Program-made: the position numbers and the translations under genes
The notes under the pieces: model-generated
The model's database searches: none
What the model was told of the DNA's origin: nothing
What the model saw: the letters and a program-made list of their open reading frames with translations, nothing else
Part shown: positions 29,095 to 36,622 of the stretch, in pieces
Layout: each line of letters starts with the position of its first letter
Numbering within the stretch: position 1 is the first letter of the stretch
NCBI RefSeq assembly: GCF_003326475.1
Contig: NZ_JPWA01000024.1
Coordinates: 1 to 64,000, forward strand
Length of the DNA stretch: 64,000 nucleotides
Origin: Thalassospira xianhensis MCCC 1A02616
GTDB taxonomy: Bacteria; Pseudomonadota; Alphaproteobacteria; Rhodospirillales; Thalassospiraceae
Direction: 5' to 3'

Positions 29095-29171
29095 GGCCGA
29101 GTAGCTCAGCTGGTTAGAGCAGCGGAATCATAATCCGCGTGTCGGGGGTTCAAGTCCCTCCTCGGCTACCA
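29095..29171 (+). tRNA. tRNA-Met (CAT), elongator type
   Basis: The 77-base cloverleaf reads acceptor GGCCGAG / CTCGGCT, D stem GCTC/GAGC, and anticodon stem GCGGA/TCCGC with loop ATCATAA (anticodon CAT). The T arm is GGGGG-TTCAAGT-CCCTC and the CCA end is encoded. The first acceptor pair is G-T. The anticodon arm matches the elongator Met type of alphaproteobacteria rather than the initiator (which would have three G-C pairs) or the Ile2 type. Confidence 0.95.
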
Positions 29172-29175
29172 ATTA

Positions 29176-29209
29176 AAAACCCCCTCATGGCTCCGCCTGA
29201 GGGGGTTTT
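29176..29209 (+). terminator. Terminator of tRNA-Met
   Basis: Perfect arms AAAACCCCCTCA / TGAGGGGGTTTT flank a 10-base loop, directly after the tRNA. Confidence 0.9.
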
Positions 29210-29799
29210 AAATTGGTTTCCTTGGATCGGGCTTGCCCCCGTGGGTTCGCGAGAAAGCGAGGCACGCAGCTTTCGAGAGACGTTGTGCACAGCGCAACGG
29301 TCCGCCGGGCAAAGCCCAAGGATAAAAAGCAGCCCAAAGGCTGGTTTTTACAATTCCCTCCGGTTTGTTTACCTGAGCGGTGATTTGGTTTGCTGTCCGG
29401 CGATACGCCTTGGCAAACCAGTCTAGGTGGTGGACGGTGGCGAGGGGGGAGACGGCCTATTCCGGCATGATGGTTTCTGGTCATTCCGGCTGGTCTTCCT
29501 ATTCGCTCGATAACCTTGTCGGCGCTTGCCTGATGGAGGGATAGTCATCCCTGTGACGGGAGCCGTCGTTTGCCCGCTGTCGTGCCCGATAGGGCCCGCG
29601 GGGATGCTTTGGTCATGGGAATGCCACGAACGGATTTTCCTCGGCGATGGCGATGGCAAAGACATTCCGATGTTATGCGCCAAGCTGGAACGCTGGTGCA
29701 GACGCGCAGTTCAAAAGGACTGCATTGGCCGCGTCGCCATTTCAAGACTGCTTGCTTATGCACCCGTTAAACCGTGTTGTTCCCTTGGATAAGTCGGCG
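29210..29799. other. Gene-free stretch downstream of tRNA-Met
   Basis: No convincing coding region is present. The short frames lack ribosome sites and family-like sequence. A weak hairpin with flanking A and T runs lies at 29325-29349 (CAGCC / GGCTG). No repeat of the tRNA 3' end was found by eye, so an integration boundary is not shown here. Confidence 0.5.
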
Positions 29800-30366
29800 C
29801 TAGTAAATGACTGCGTATAGTCCGTCCATAGCCTTTTCGATTTCGCTAGTTTTTTGTTTCACTTCTTTAAAGCTGTATCGGGGTTCCTCCTGCATCTCGG
29901 CAGGGTCTTCGCTTCCGTTATCAAAAAACGTGGTTGCCGAAATCCAGGCAGAATTTGCATCTGCCAGATTGGCGATTGCATTTGCGAGTTTACTTTCAAA
30001 TGGACCTTTATTTGTTACTGCCTCAATCAGTCTTTCGACATCTTTAGTCAGGCTGTTGCAATAAGGCACATATATGTCTGGGTATTCGTCAAGTCTGATC
30101 GCAAAGCGAAGTTGCTCACCAATTTTGAGGGTATGCTGTCGTGCTATCACTTTGGCTGCAAAGGTATTATTTCGTTCGTTTGTTCTCAATTGAACTCTGG
30201 CCGCGTAGTAGGCAAAGCTGCCGCCTGTTAACCCGAGACCTCCTGCGATAAGCGTTTCCCATTCAACGCACGGCAGTCCCTTGCCATACAAAATACCTAC
30301 TGCAAACGAAGCGCTAGCAATACCCACCAAAGGCACGCTGTTCAACCAGTCCCCAATTTTGTCCAT
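29800..30366 (-). CDS. Membrane-anchored protein of unknown function
   Basis: This is an unrecognised 188-residue protein. Two hydrophobic segments at about residues 12-29 and 38-57 (the second containing GGLGLTGGSFAYYAA) are followed by a soluble, mostly helical region rich in Arg, Lys and Glu, so the bulk probably faces the cytoplasm. The region is more AT-rich than the core genes and lies in the accessory patch beside tRNA-Met. Its layout (N-terminal membrane helices, helical cytoplasmic body) resembles the gene at 31284, without clear sequence similarity. Function cannot be assigned. Confidence 0.6.
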   Translation of the reverse strand: MDKIGDWLNSVPLVGIASASFAVGILYGKGLPCVEWETLIAGGLGLTGGSFAYYAARVQLRTNERNNTFAAKVIARQHTLKIGEQLRFAIRLDEYPDIYVPYCNSLTKDVERLIEAVTNKGPFESKLANAIANLADANSAWISATTFFDNGSEDPAEMQEEPRYSFKEVKQKTSEIEKAMDGLYAVIY

Positions 30367-30590
30367 AACTTCCCCATTGTATCAATCCGCCCGGAAGGAT
30401 TGTTCGGTAACAATGAAGCTGCGTCAAGCGGTTGCAATGGGTTCTACTCTTATGGACAGGCTACCCATGCCGCGTAAATCCAAGGTGAACAAAGGTGCCA
30501 AGGTCGTTTTCGATAAGTATCTGCAATATATTGCGAATTCAAAAAAGGTGGCAGATTTATTTCCTGCTTGTTCTATCCAAAACGCCCCAA

Positions 30591-31016
30591 CTAAGCCGCC
30601 TCCACCACCACCGAAATCCTCCGCCCCAACAAGGCAAGCGCGTCTTCCAATCGCCCGATCTTCGTTGCGTGACGCGGATCAAGCATCCGGCGGATTTCGG
30701 TTTCGGCCAGTCCCATCTTTGCCGCAAGGGCGGTATTGTTTGTTTCGGTTTCGCGCATGGTGATGTAAAGGGCGGCTTTGGCCGCCATAAGCATACCCAG
30801 CGTCACCGTGGGGTGGCCCTTGGCGGGAGAGGGAAGGGGAATGTCTTCCTTGGCGATTATGGCCGCCGCAATGGCTTCATCAAGCGCATCGGCGATTTCG
30901 CGTAAGACTTCGTGCTCTGTTGCGCCATCCGTTGCGCAGCCGGTGACATTGGGCACAACGGCAAGAAAACCATCCGCGCCATCGTCGCTTAAGTCCACGG
31001 GATAAATAAAGTGCAT
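30591..31016 (-). CDS. HicB-family antitoxin-like protein without adjacent HicA
   Basis: The protein has 141 residues. The N-terminal half (FIYPVDLSDDGADGFLAVVP, NVTGCATDGATEHEVLREIADALDEAI) is the degenerate RNase-H-like fold of HicB/UPF0150. The C-terminal part (ALAAKMGLAETEIRRMLDP) is a helix-turn-helix. HicB normally neutralises the mRNA interferase HicA and represses its own operon. No HicA frame is present on either side, so it is an orphan. The start at 31016 uses GGAG 8 bases upstream; an ATG two codons earlier is less well spaced. Confidence 0.8.
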   Translation of the reverse strand: MHFIYPVDLSDDGADGFLAVVPNVTGCATDGATEHEVLREIADALDEAIAAAIIAKEDIPLPSPAKGHPTVTLGMLMAAKAALYITMRETETNNTALAAKMGLAETEIRRMLDPRHATKIGRLEDALALLGRRISVVVEAA

Positions 31017-31092
31017 TTCCATTCTCCGTTACTGGATTGATTTCCTTTTACGGTCGTAAGATGTTTTCCCTAATACAACGTATTTATCAAAA

Positions 31093-31120
31093 GATATTCG
31101 AACTTTTTTGTTCGAGTATC
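31093..31120. repeat. Inverted repeat upstream of the orphan hicB
   Basis: GATATTCGAAC, six T residues, then GTTCGAGTATC form 11-base arms with one mismatch. It lies in the 260-base AT-rich spacer between the divergent hicB-like gene and the 31284 gene. It could be an operator or a small terminator. Confidence 0.5.
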
Positions 31121-31283
31121 AATGTGCGAGAATGTGTAAATGGTAGCCAAGGATGAAATACCGAAATCAAATTTTCATGAACAATATCAATATTTTATCT
31201 GATTTTACTTGAGGGTTTTCTAATAAGAATTCTGCTTTTGGTTGAAAGTGATAGAATATATATTGATGGCGTTTTGTTATTGA

Positions 31284-31865
31284 TTGGGGGCTCTGTTGGA
31301 AAAGCAGTTATATGCCATATTCTTTAGTGATTACTTTTGGGGAACGATTGTTGGGCTAGTTCTATCTATTATAGGTGCTTATGCGTTAGGATCGATACAG
31401 TCAAAGCAGTTAAAATCGGAGTGGACTAATAACTTTATTGACCTGAGTATCGACATTATTCGCAACTTGAAGTCAACAATTGATCAGCTTGCTGAAGCTC
31501 GTGAAAGGAGCCAAGCAATCCATCAAGATCTTCTGGCTTTAATAGACGCTGAATTAGCTGTTTTCGGACGAAATCGAGAATACTCAATTCGTCTATCTCC
31601 AGAGTTAAGAGGGGATTTGCGAAAATACATTACCAACATTGCTATCATAAGAACTCGAATACTCGGTAATCTTAATCAATTCAATATGTGCCACAACCGT
31701 GCTGAAGAAATAGAATCTCAAAATATTGAGAAAGATACAATTTCTATCCGACAGGAGGCGAGTAAGTATTTGGTTCAGGCAAACAAAGCTACGGACGATC
31801 TCATCAACTTATCACGAGAAGGAAATGACCTGATTCGTCGTTTGGAGAAAGAAAGCACGCGATAA
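31284..31865 (+). CDS. Membrane-anchored coiled-coil protein of unknown function
   Basis: This unrecognised protein has about 190 residues. One transmembrane segment at about residues 16-36 (FWGTIVGLVLSIIGAYALG) precedes a long helical, charged region with coiled-coil character (NLKSTIDQLAEARERSQ, AEEIESQNIEKDTISIRQEAS, DLIRRLEKEST). There is no ATG start. TTG at 31284 or TTG at 31296 (with a GGGGG run just upstream of the latter) must be used. The gene is distinctly AT-rich compared with the core genome, a sign of recent transfer. It lies between the orphan hicB and hicAB. Confidence 0.6.
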   Translation: MGALLEKQLYAIFFSDYFWGTIVGLVLSIIGAYALGSIQSKQLKSEWTNNFIDLSIDIIRNLKSTIDQLAEARERSQAIHQDLLALIDAELAVFGRNREYSIRLSPELRGDLRKYITNIAIIRTRILGNLNQFNMCHNRAEEIESQNIEKDTISIRQEASKYLVQANKATDDLINLSREGNDLIRRLEKESTR

Positions 31866-31925
31866 AATGTTGCTCAATAATTTCAAAAAATGCCGCAATA
31901 GAACAATCTCTCTAAAGGAGACGGA

Positions 31926-32294
31926 CTAAAGCGCCTTCCGCGCCGCATCCTCCAGAAACCCCGAAACCGCTCCCTTGCCATGCTTCGCTTCAATCTGGTC
32001 AATCAGATTGGCATCAATGGTCAAATTGATCCGGCGCTTCTTGCCCGGCACGGCGACGGTAATCGCAACGATCCCGTCGGCGTCTTTCGGCAGTTCGATC
32101 ATCGGCGATGGGGCGGGGATGGTTTCGCCGTCCTCATGCATGCCATTGATATGCAGGGTCAGGGCCTCGGTGCCCATTTCAACCAGTTCGGTCATGGTTG
32201 ATGCCGCACTGACGCAGCCCGGAAAATCCGGAAAGGAAATTCCGAAATCGCTGCCGCCGTCTTTGTGGACCAAGCCCCAATAGGTCTGTTTCAT
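31926..32294 (-). CDS. hicB: HicB antitoxin
   Basis: The antitoxin partner of the adjacent hicA has 122 residues. The N-terminal HicB fold (YWGLVHKDGGSDFGISFPDF, GCVSAASTMTELVEMG) is followed by a ribbon-helix-helix type C-terminus (RRINLTIDANLIDQIEAKH), which should bind the operators upstream of hicA. The start at 32294 follows GGAGAAAG. The toxin stop lies 61 bases upstream. Confidence 0.88.
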   Translation of the reverse strand: MKQTYWGLVHKDGGSDFGISFPDFPGCVSAASTMTELVEMGTEALTLHINGMHEDGETIPAPSPMIELPKDADGIVAITVAVPGKKRRINLTIDANLIDQIEAKHGKGAVSGFLEDAARKAL

Positions 32295-32355
32295 TTCGCT
32301 TTCTCCACTTGGATGCCCAAGCTTCATCAATTTTGCGGTGCTTCCGGGAGGCTGC

Positions 32356-32544
32356 CTAAAGCAGCTTCACCCCGGATTGCTTTTCAATGCTTTTGATGGT
32401 GCCAATCGGCAAATCGCGTTTCGGATGCGGGACCGTCACTTTCCCCGGCTTTGTCGGGTGGCTCAATTGATGGTGGCTGCCCTTCGTGCGCACGATTTCC
32501 CAACCGTCCGCCTGAAGCCTTTTCAGGATGGTTTTGCTGTCCAT
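32356..32544 (-). CDS. hicA: HicA mRNA interferase toxin
   Basis: This 62-residue double-stranded-RNA-binding-fold toxin has the family pattern ILKRLQADGWEIVRTKGSHH, with catalytic His24 in GSHHQL, and ends KSIEKQSGVKLL. HicA cleaves mRNA when free of HicB. A GGAAGGAG ribosome site precedes the ATG. It is first in the operon, directly downstream of a promoter that overlaps an operator palindrome. Confidence 0.9.
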   Translation of the reverse strand: MDSKTILKRLQADGWEIVRTKGSHHQLSHPTKPGKVTVPHPKRDLPIGTIKSIEKQSGVKLL

Positions 32545-32565
32545 AGGCTCCTTCCATCAGAGTAT

Positions 32566-32582
32566 ATGCGCATTATGCGCAT
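32566..32582. promoter_or_regulatory. hicAB operator 1 (overlaps the -10)
   Basis: Two self-complementary ATGCGCAT blocks are separated by a single T. The site covers the -10 element of the hicA promoter. A second copy lies exactly 42 bases further upstream. Confidence 0.75.
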
Positions 32583-32600
32583 TTCGGGTGCGGTAGTCAA
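32572..32600 (-). promoter_or_regulatory. hicAB promoter
   Basis: Reading the minus strand: -35 TTGACT (32600-32595), a 17-base spacer, and -10 CATAAT (32577-32572). It stands 28 bases before the hicA start. Confidence 0.7.
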
Positions 32601-32607
32601 TGGAATG

Positions 32608-32624
32608 ATGCGCATTATGCGTAT
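32608..32624. promoter_or_regulatory. hicAB operator 2
   Basis: ATGCGCAT-T-ATGCGTAT is one base different from operator 1 and sits 42 bases (four helical turns) away, just upstream of the -35. Confidence 0.72.
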
Positions 32625-32633
32625 GACGCCGAT

Positions 32634-32877
32634 GAGAAGTTGTGCAACTGGAATGGGCTTCAAGCCTCAAACACCTTGCCGCCCTTGGCGAGGCGATAGA
32701 GGACACGCAAAAGCCGCTTGTCGTGACATCGGTCATCGGGCTTCTGGCCTATGTGCGCGCGGTCTAGGTCGCGATTGCCCGGCGGCAAGTGACATCACCC
32801 GTCGGCAGTTGGAGTGGTCCCCGACAGAGGCCGGATTACTGGCCGATATCGATCAGGGTTATTATTTCGAAGGATAA
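32634..32877 (+). pseudogene. Remnant of an SDR-type NAD(P)-dependent oxidoreductase gene
   Basis: Two fragments in different frames are visible. Bases about 32636-32767 encode LKHLAALGEAIEDTQKPLVV, resembling the middle of extended SDR proteins (pattern ALG..L..s.kPLvvTS). Bases about 32790-32877 encode RRQLEWSPTEAGLLADIDQG and the end GYYFEG, resembling their C-terminus. The stretch between and the whole Rossmann N-terminus are missing, and the fragment is followed by its own plus-strand terminator. The family match is from pattern memory and is tentative; that the gene is broken is clear if the match holds. Confidence 0.5.
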
Positions 32878-32881
32878 CGCG

Positions 32882-32905
32882 CAGGGGGATTTATCCCCCT
32901 GTTTT
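32882..32905 (+). terminator. Terminator after the SDR remnant
   Basis: The arms CAGGGGGAT / ATCCCCCTG are followed by TTTTC on the plus strand only, so it belonged to the lost plus-strand gene. Confidence 0.75.
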
Positions 32906-32911
32906 CGTCAT

Positions 32912-34063
32912 TTATCCCTGAAAAACCGGGACGGATTTGAAGACTGATCGCGGTGTTGCCGTCTTGCCAATATAGGTCGTATCGACATAGGGCGAGGTCA
33001 TGCACCGCAGAAGGGCGGCATAATCGGGCATAAACGCTATTTCCGTGCCGACCGGGACCGGGTGCTCCCCGGTATCGAGCACAAGATGGTCGCTGCTGGC
33101 GCCAAGGATTTTGATGCCGTGCGGCGGGCGCAGGCCGTTCGGGTCGACATCCTGTTGGCCGATGGCAAGGATTGATTGGAAAATATCCCCGGTGTCATCT
33201 ATCGCGGCGGGCGTCCCGAACGCGGTCTGTGCCGCTGTGCCCCACGGTTTTGATGGCTTGGTCTTGCTTTCGATAACCTCGGCGATCAACCGGATCGCAT
33301 CGGTATGAAGGCCGGGGATCGGTTGGCGATGCAGCGGTTCACGGCCAAGCAGGATGGCTTCGCCCAGCCGCAGGTTATTGATCCGGCCAACCGTGCCGCC
33401 CGCGAAAAACCAGTCCAGATTGCTGGAATTGCCGCCCGAAATAACGGACAGGGGCGGCATGAACGGTCCAGCTTCGGTACCCCCGGCATTCGTGGCATTC
33501 ACGGCATCCCCGGCGTCGATATGCTCCGCCAGTGCAGACAGACTTGCCATATTGTCATCATCGGGCGATATGCCGCTTCTGCACGCAAGGTTGGTGCCAA
33601 GGCCGATGATGTTGATATTGGGCAGTCTGCGCAAGGATTGCAGGATGTTTTCGATATCGCACGGCATGATCCCCTCGCGCAGGTCGCCGAGTTCGACCAT
33701 CAGGATAATGCCGTGCTGTTTACCGGCCTTTCGGGCCGCTGCCGAAAGGGCGTGGATCACGGCGGGTTCGGTATTCAGGCTGATATCGGCGGCGGCGACG
33801 ACCCGGTCAACCTGGCTGATCATTGGCGACCGGATCAGGGTGATCGTGGCGTCAATCCCGGCTTCGCGCAGGCGTTCGATATTTTCAATCCGGGAATCGC
33901 CAAGCGAGGTCACGCCCGCGCGCAGTAACACCTTTGCCAGTTGCGGCGCGCCGCAAAATGCCTTTGTCACCCCGGTGACCGAAATGTCATGCGCCCCAAG
34001 GCGCATGACCAGTGTTTTTGCATTGTGATGGATTTTATCAAGGTCGATGACCAGTCCCGGCAT
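32912..34063 (-). CDS. Fold-type III PLP enzyme, alanine/ornithine-racemase-like
   Basis: This protein of about 383 residues has an N-terminal alanine-racemase barrel. The PLP-Schiff-base Lys is residue 34 in GVTKAFCG, and the barrel strands LVIDLDKIHHN, GVTSLGDSRIENI, IILMVELGDLREG and GLGTNLACRSG match YhfX/ornithine racemase type enzymes rather than classical Alr. C-terminal features are SGGNSSNLDWF and RLGEAILLGREP. The ATG at 34063, or a GTG at 34069 that overlaps the upstream stop (GTGA), starts the protein, so it is translationally coupled to the DUF1611 gene. The substrate is unknown; a D- or L-amino acid is likely by family. Confidence 0.8.
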   Translation of the reverse strand: MPGLVIDLDKIHHNAKTLVMRLGAHDISVTGVTKAFCGAPQLAKVLLRAGVTSLGDSRIENIERLREAGIDATITLIRSPMISQVDRVVAAADISLNTEPAVIHALSAAARKAGKQHGIILMVELGDLREGIMPCDIENILQSLRRLPNINIIGLGTNLACRSGISPDDDNMASLSALAEHIDAGDAVNATNAGGTEAGPFMPPLSVISGGNSSNLDWFFAGGTVGRINNLRLGEAILLGREPLHRQPIPGLHTDAIRLIAEVIESKTKPSKPWGTAAQTAFGTPAAIDDTGDIFQSILAIGQQDVDPNGLRPPHGIKILGASSDHLVLDTGEHPVPVGTEIAFMPDYAALLRCMTSPYVDTTYIGKTATPRSVFKSVPVFQG

Positions 34064-34065
34064 GC

Positions 34066-35241
34066 TCACTGCACGCTGAGAATCAGCTTCCTTTGCAGGT
34101 CGGGGAAGGACGACAGGACCATTTCCGCAAGCTGCTCGACCGGACGGGCAAGCGCATCGGTGACAGGAATGCCGAGCTGTTTCTGATAAAACAGGATGCT
34201 GTCCGATATTTCGCTGTCGCTCATATCCTCGTGATTGATGGTCAGGCCGATGACCTTGGTGTCGCAAAACGCTTCGATCAGGCTGATTTCGGATTTCGGT
34301 TCGGGCATCGGCATCTGGTCAAAGTCACAGCGATGCGCGCGTTTTGGGGCATGCTGCAAAATAACGCCGTCCGGAACGCTGCCGCGCAGGATAAAGGCCG
34401 AGGTGCAAAAGGCCGGATGGCTGAGCGCGCCCTGGCCCTCGACAATGATGATGTCGGGGTTTTCACCCGTAAAGGCATCGATGAGGGTTGCTTCAAGCTC
34501 GCCACAGCAAAACTGCGACGGCACCGCATCAAGGGCAACCCCATATCGCGACCCCTGCATCATCCCGGTCTGGCCGGTTGTGACCATGACCGCATTGATG
34601 CCGCGCGCGATCAGGGCGCGCGTCAGGATGCTTGCGGTTGTTCGCTTGCCAATCGCGCAATCCGTGCCAAGCACGGCAATCCGCGGGCAGGTGACCTTGT
34701 CTATATTGCCGCTAAACAGGCGCAGATCGTTTTTGGGGCGGGGTTTGCGGATATCGATGATCGCGACATTGCCTGCGCGCGCCGCGGCGACAAATTCGGG
34801 ATCGTCATTCAGGAATTCATGAAGCCCGTTCACGACATTCATGCCACGTTTCAGCGCATCAAGAACGATCTGGCGTTCTGTTGCGGACAGCATCCCGGTT
34901 GCCGGGGCCATGCCATAGATGAAATAATCCGGCACAGGCAGGTGGGCGGCAAATGCATCGTCCAGGCTGCCTAAAATCGGGATTTTATTGGTTTCTCCGT
35001 CAAGGACTTCACCGGCATCACGGCCTGCCTGTGTGCTGTCGATGACCGAAAGAATTTCATATTTTTCGGAATGCCGGATCAGCCCGTTGGCGGTTTTGCC
35101 GTCGGGCAATCCGAAATTGCCCTCGCAATAGACAATCGCGGTTGGCGTGGTGGGGGTGTCTTGGTGTGCGGAATGTGGGCCCGCGTGCATCTGGACAACA
35201 TTTTCGGCATTCTGGGTGGTGGTTGATAATGTGGTTGTCAT
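34066..35241 (-). CDS. DUF1611 family P-loop protein (DgcN-like)
   Basis: The protein has 391 residues. A Walker-A segment GTDCAIGKRTT lies at about residue 190. An N-terminal Rossmann-like domain (IVYCEGNFGLPDGKTANGLI) precedes it, and a C-terminal NTPase-like part contains IIIVEGQGALSHPAF. These are DUF1611 features. A DUF1611 member (DgcN) has been reported as a D-glutamate N-acetyltransferase, so an acyl-transfer or ligation role on an amino acid is plausible but inferred. The start at 35241 (MTTTLSTT) is chosen by context; the frame continues upstream to 35445. Its stop overlaps the start of the racemase-like gene. Confidence 0.8.
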   Translation of the reverse strand: MTTTLSTTTQNAENVVQMHAGPHSAHQDTPTTPTAIVYCEGNFGLPDGKTANGLIRHSEKYEILSVIDSTQAGRDAGEVLDGETNKIPILGSLDDAFAAHLPVPDYFIYGMAPATGMLSATERQIVLDALKRGMNVVNGLHEFLNDDPEFVAAARAGNVAIIDIRKPRPKNDLRLFSGNIDKVTCPRIAVLGTDCAIGKRTTASILTRALIARGINAVMVTTGQTGMMQGSRYGVALDAVPSQFCCGELEATLIDAFTGENPDIIIVEGQGALSHPAFCTSAFILRGSVPDGVILQHAPKRAHRCDFDQMPMPEPKSEISLIEAFCDTKVIGLTINHEDMSDSEISDSILFYQKQLGIPVTDALARPVEQLAEMVLSSFPDLQRKLILSVQ

Positions 35242-35684
35242 GTGGGGTCCCGGACTGAATATTGGTGCGTCGTCGAAGCGGGCATATTTGCCGCTTCGTC
35301 GTCTTTTGCAGGACCACGCAAACGCCAATATTGATGAAGTTAAAAGTTTCTGCCGATCCGTTGGTGCGCGACGGCACGCATCTTCTTTGCGCTGCAACCG
35401 GATGATCCGGAAGGATGTCGGGCAAGCAGATCGACAGGAAAGCACAGGCCATAAGCATATTATTCAAGTATTGTATGAATTTTGATGTGCCAGACAAAAA
35501 ATAATGAACAACAAATTCATCGTGCGCTCATTGTATTTAGCGTGCAACGCAATTTAAAAATTATTCGTTTTCTTGATATGCATTAGTTACGAAATTTTGC
35601 TTTTCAGTTTATTGTGCGAATGTTTTGTTTTATTTGTAGCTGGTGGGCCAGAATACCTGTGATCCGGTTTGTGTGATGAATTGT
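35242..35684. other. Upstream region of the DUF1611-racemase operon
   Basis: No gene is seen. The part from about 35480 to 35640 is very AT-rich and is likely to hold the operon promoter, but I could not identify a well-spaced -35/-10 pair. No riboswitch-like structure was recognised. Confidence 0.45.
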
Positions 35685-35815
35685 TTTCCGGGCTGACAGC
35701 AGCCGCCCGTCACTTGCTGCCAACCCCAAACCGATAATCTCCATCCCGCCAATCTGGCGGAGTGCCAGCGGTTCACCCGGAAACAAGACGCCACCCAAAA
35801 CCCGATATGTCGCAA
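35685..35815 (-). pseudogene. Decayed 3' end of an EamA transporter gene
   Basis: The minus strand encodes GGVLFPGEPLALRQIGGMEI and then IGLGLAASDGRLLSARK. This is a close match to the C-terminus of the intact EamA protein encoded at 36623-37726 (GVLFLGETLALRQIGGMAVI, IGLGLAVIDGRL). Nothing else of the transporter is recognisable upstream, so this is a truncated paralogue about 0.96 kb from the intact gene. Confidence 0.75.
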
Positions 35816-35823
35816 CCACCGAG

Positions 35824-36226
35824 GCCCGGACAAACTCCGGGCCTTCACCAACCTCGCCAATGGACCACCGCCGGGCGCACCGCCCACCTCGATCACTTTC
35901 CTGTCCCGGCAACAACGTGTCACCCTAGCGTTCAGACAAACCTCGGGCTTGCATCATTCCCGACAGCAGGCGGTATTCGGGCTCTTAGCACCCACTTGTC
36001 CGCCGTCAACGGGCAACCGCTCACGGCTGCTGACGGCTGCCATTCACGCCCTGGCGACATTTCCGGCAACCAGTGAAGCCCGGACAAATCTCGGGCATGC
36101 GCTGTTCTCACCAACAGACGGTCTTCGGGCGCACGGCCCCCATCTGTCCATCGTCGGCGGGCCCCAAATCACTGTTGCTCGCTGCCGCCCATGCTGCCAT
36201 TGCCGCCGCTCCCGGCGAATTTAACG
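35824..36226. repeat. Three diverged tandem repeats in a gene-free region
   Basis: Three units begin at about 35824, 35934 and 36078, each opening with a version of CGGACAAA-(N)-CTCGGGC. Copies 2 and 3 align along about 140 bases (for example GGCGGTATTCGGGCTC against GACGGTCTTCGGGCGC, and CACTTGTCCGCCGTC against CATCTGTCCATCGTC). Copy 1 is shorter and more divergent. No coding function is evident in any frame. Confidence 0.6.
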
Positions 36227-36406
36227 CTCCCTTGCCAAAAAGACGCACCTCTCCCGTCATGACAAATGACCGGGTTAGCCCCCTTACAGAACGCCGCCAT
36301 AATGGCTCCGCCATCCTCCGACCAATATCCTGCGGGTCGCTCCGCCGCCCGCTTTGTGTCTTTGTCCCTGCATCCTGATCACCTCTTTCATCCAGCCCGA
36401 AACGCA

Positions 36407-36439
36407 AAAACCCGCGAGGCACAAGGCCTTGCGGGTTTT
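36407..36439 (-). terminator. Probable terminator downstream of the EamA gene
   Basis: The arms AAAACCCGC-AGGC / GCCT-GCGGGTTTT have single bulges. On the minus strand a T run follows. It stands about 180 bases after the EamA stop at 36623. Confidence 0.7.
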
Positions 36440-36554
36440 GGTCCGGGTGCATTTCTCCCGTTGATTTTTCTCTTATGCCACAAACAAAAGAACAAATCAA
36501 GAACTTTTTCAGGGGGCGTTATAGGGGGCAGAAAAGGGGGGCAGGCGAGCAGGG

Positions 36555-36592
36555 TGTTGCGTTTGGTTTACGGTCTGTTGCATTTGGTTTAC
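36555..36592. repeat. Tandem 17-base direct repeats
   Basis: TGTTGCGTTTGGTTTAC and TGTTGCATTTGGTTTAC differ by one base and start 21 bases apart (two helical turns). They lie just beyond the 3' end of the EamA gene. They may be a protein-binding site or a leftover of an element. Confidence 0.6.
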
Positions 36593-36622
36593 ACTCGCAA
36601 CCTCGCTGTTCTGCCCTGCTGG

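Noticed and set aside
30469-30620. Short plus-strand frame encoding a basic peptide before the orphan hicB end
   Set aside because: It has no ribosome site or family pattern and runs into the antisense strand of the hicB-like gene.
29172-36622. Attachment-site repeat of the tRNA-Met 3' end
   Set aside because: No copy of the T-arm/acceptor sequence was found by eye downstream, and no integrase gene is present.
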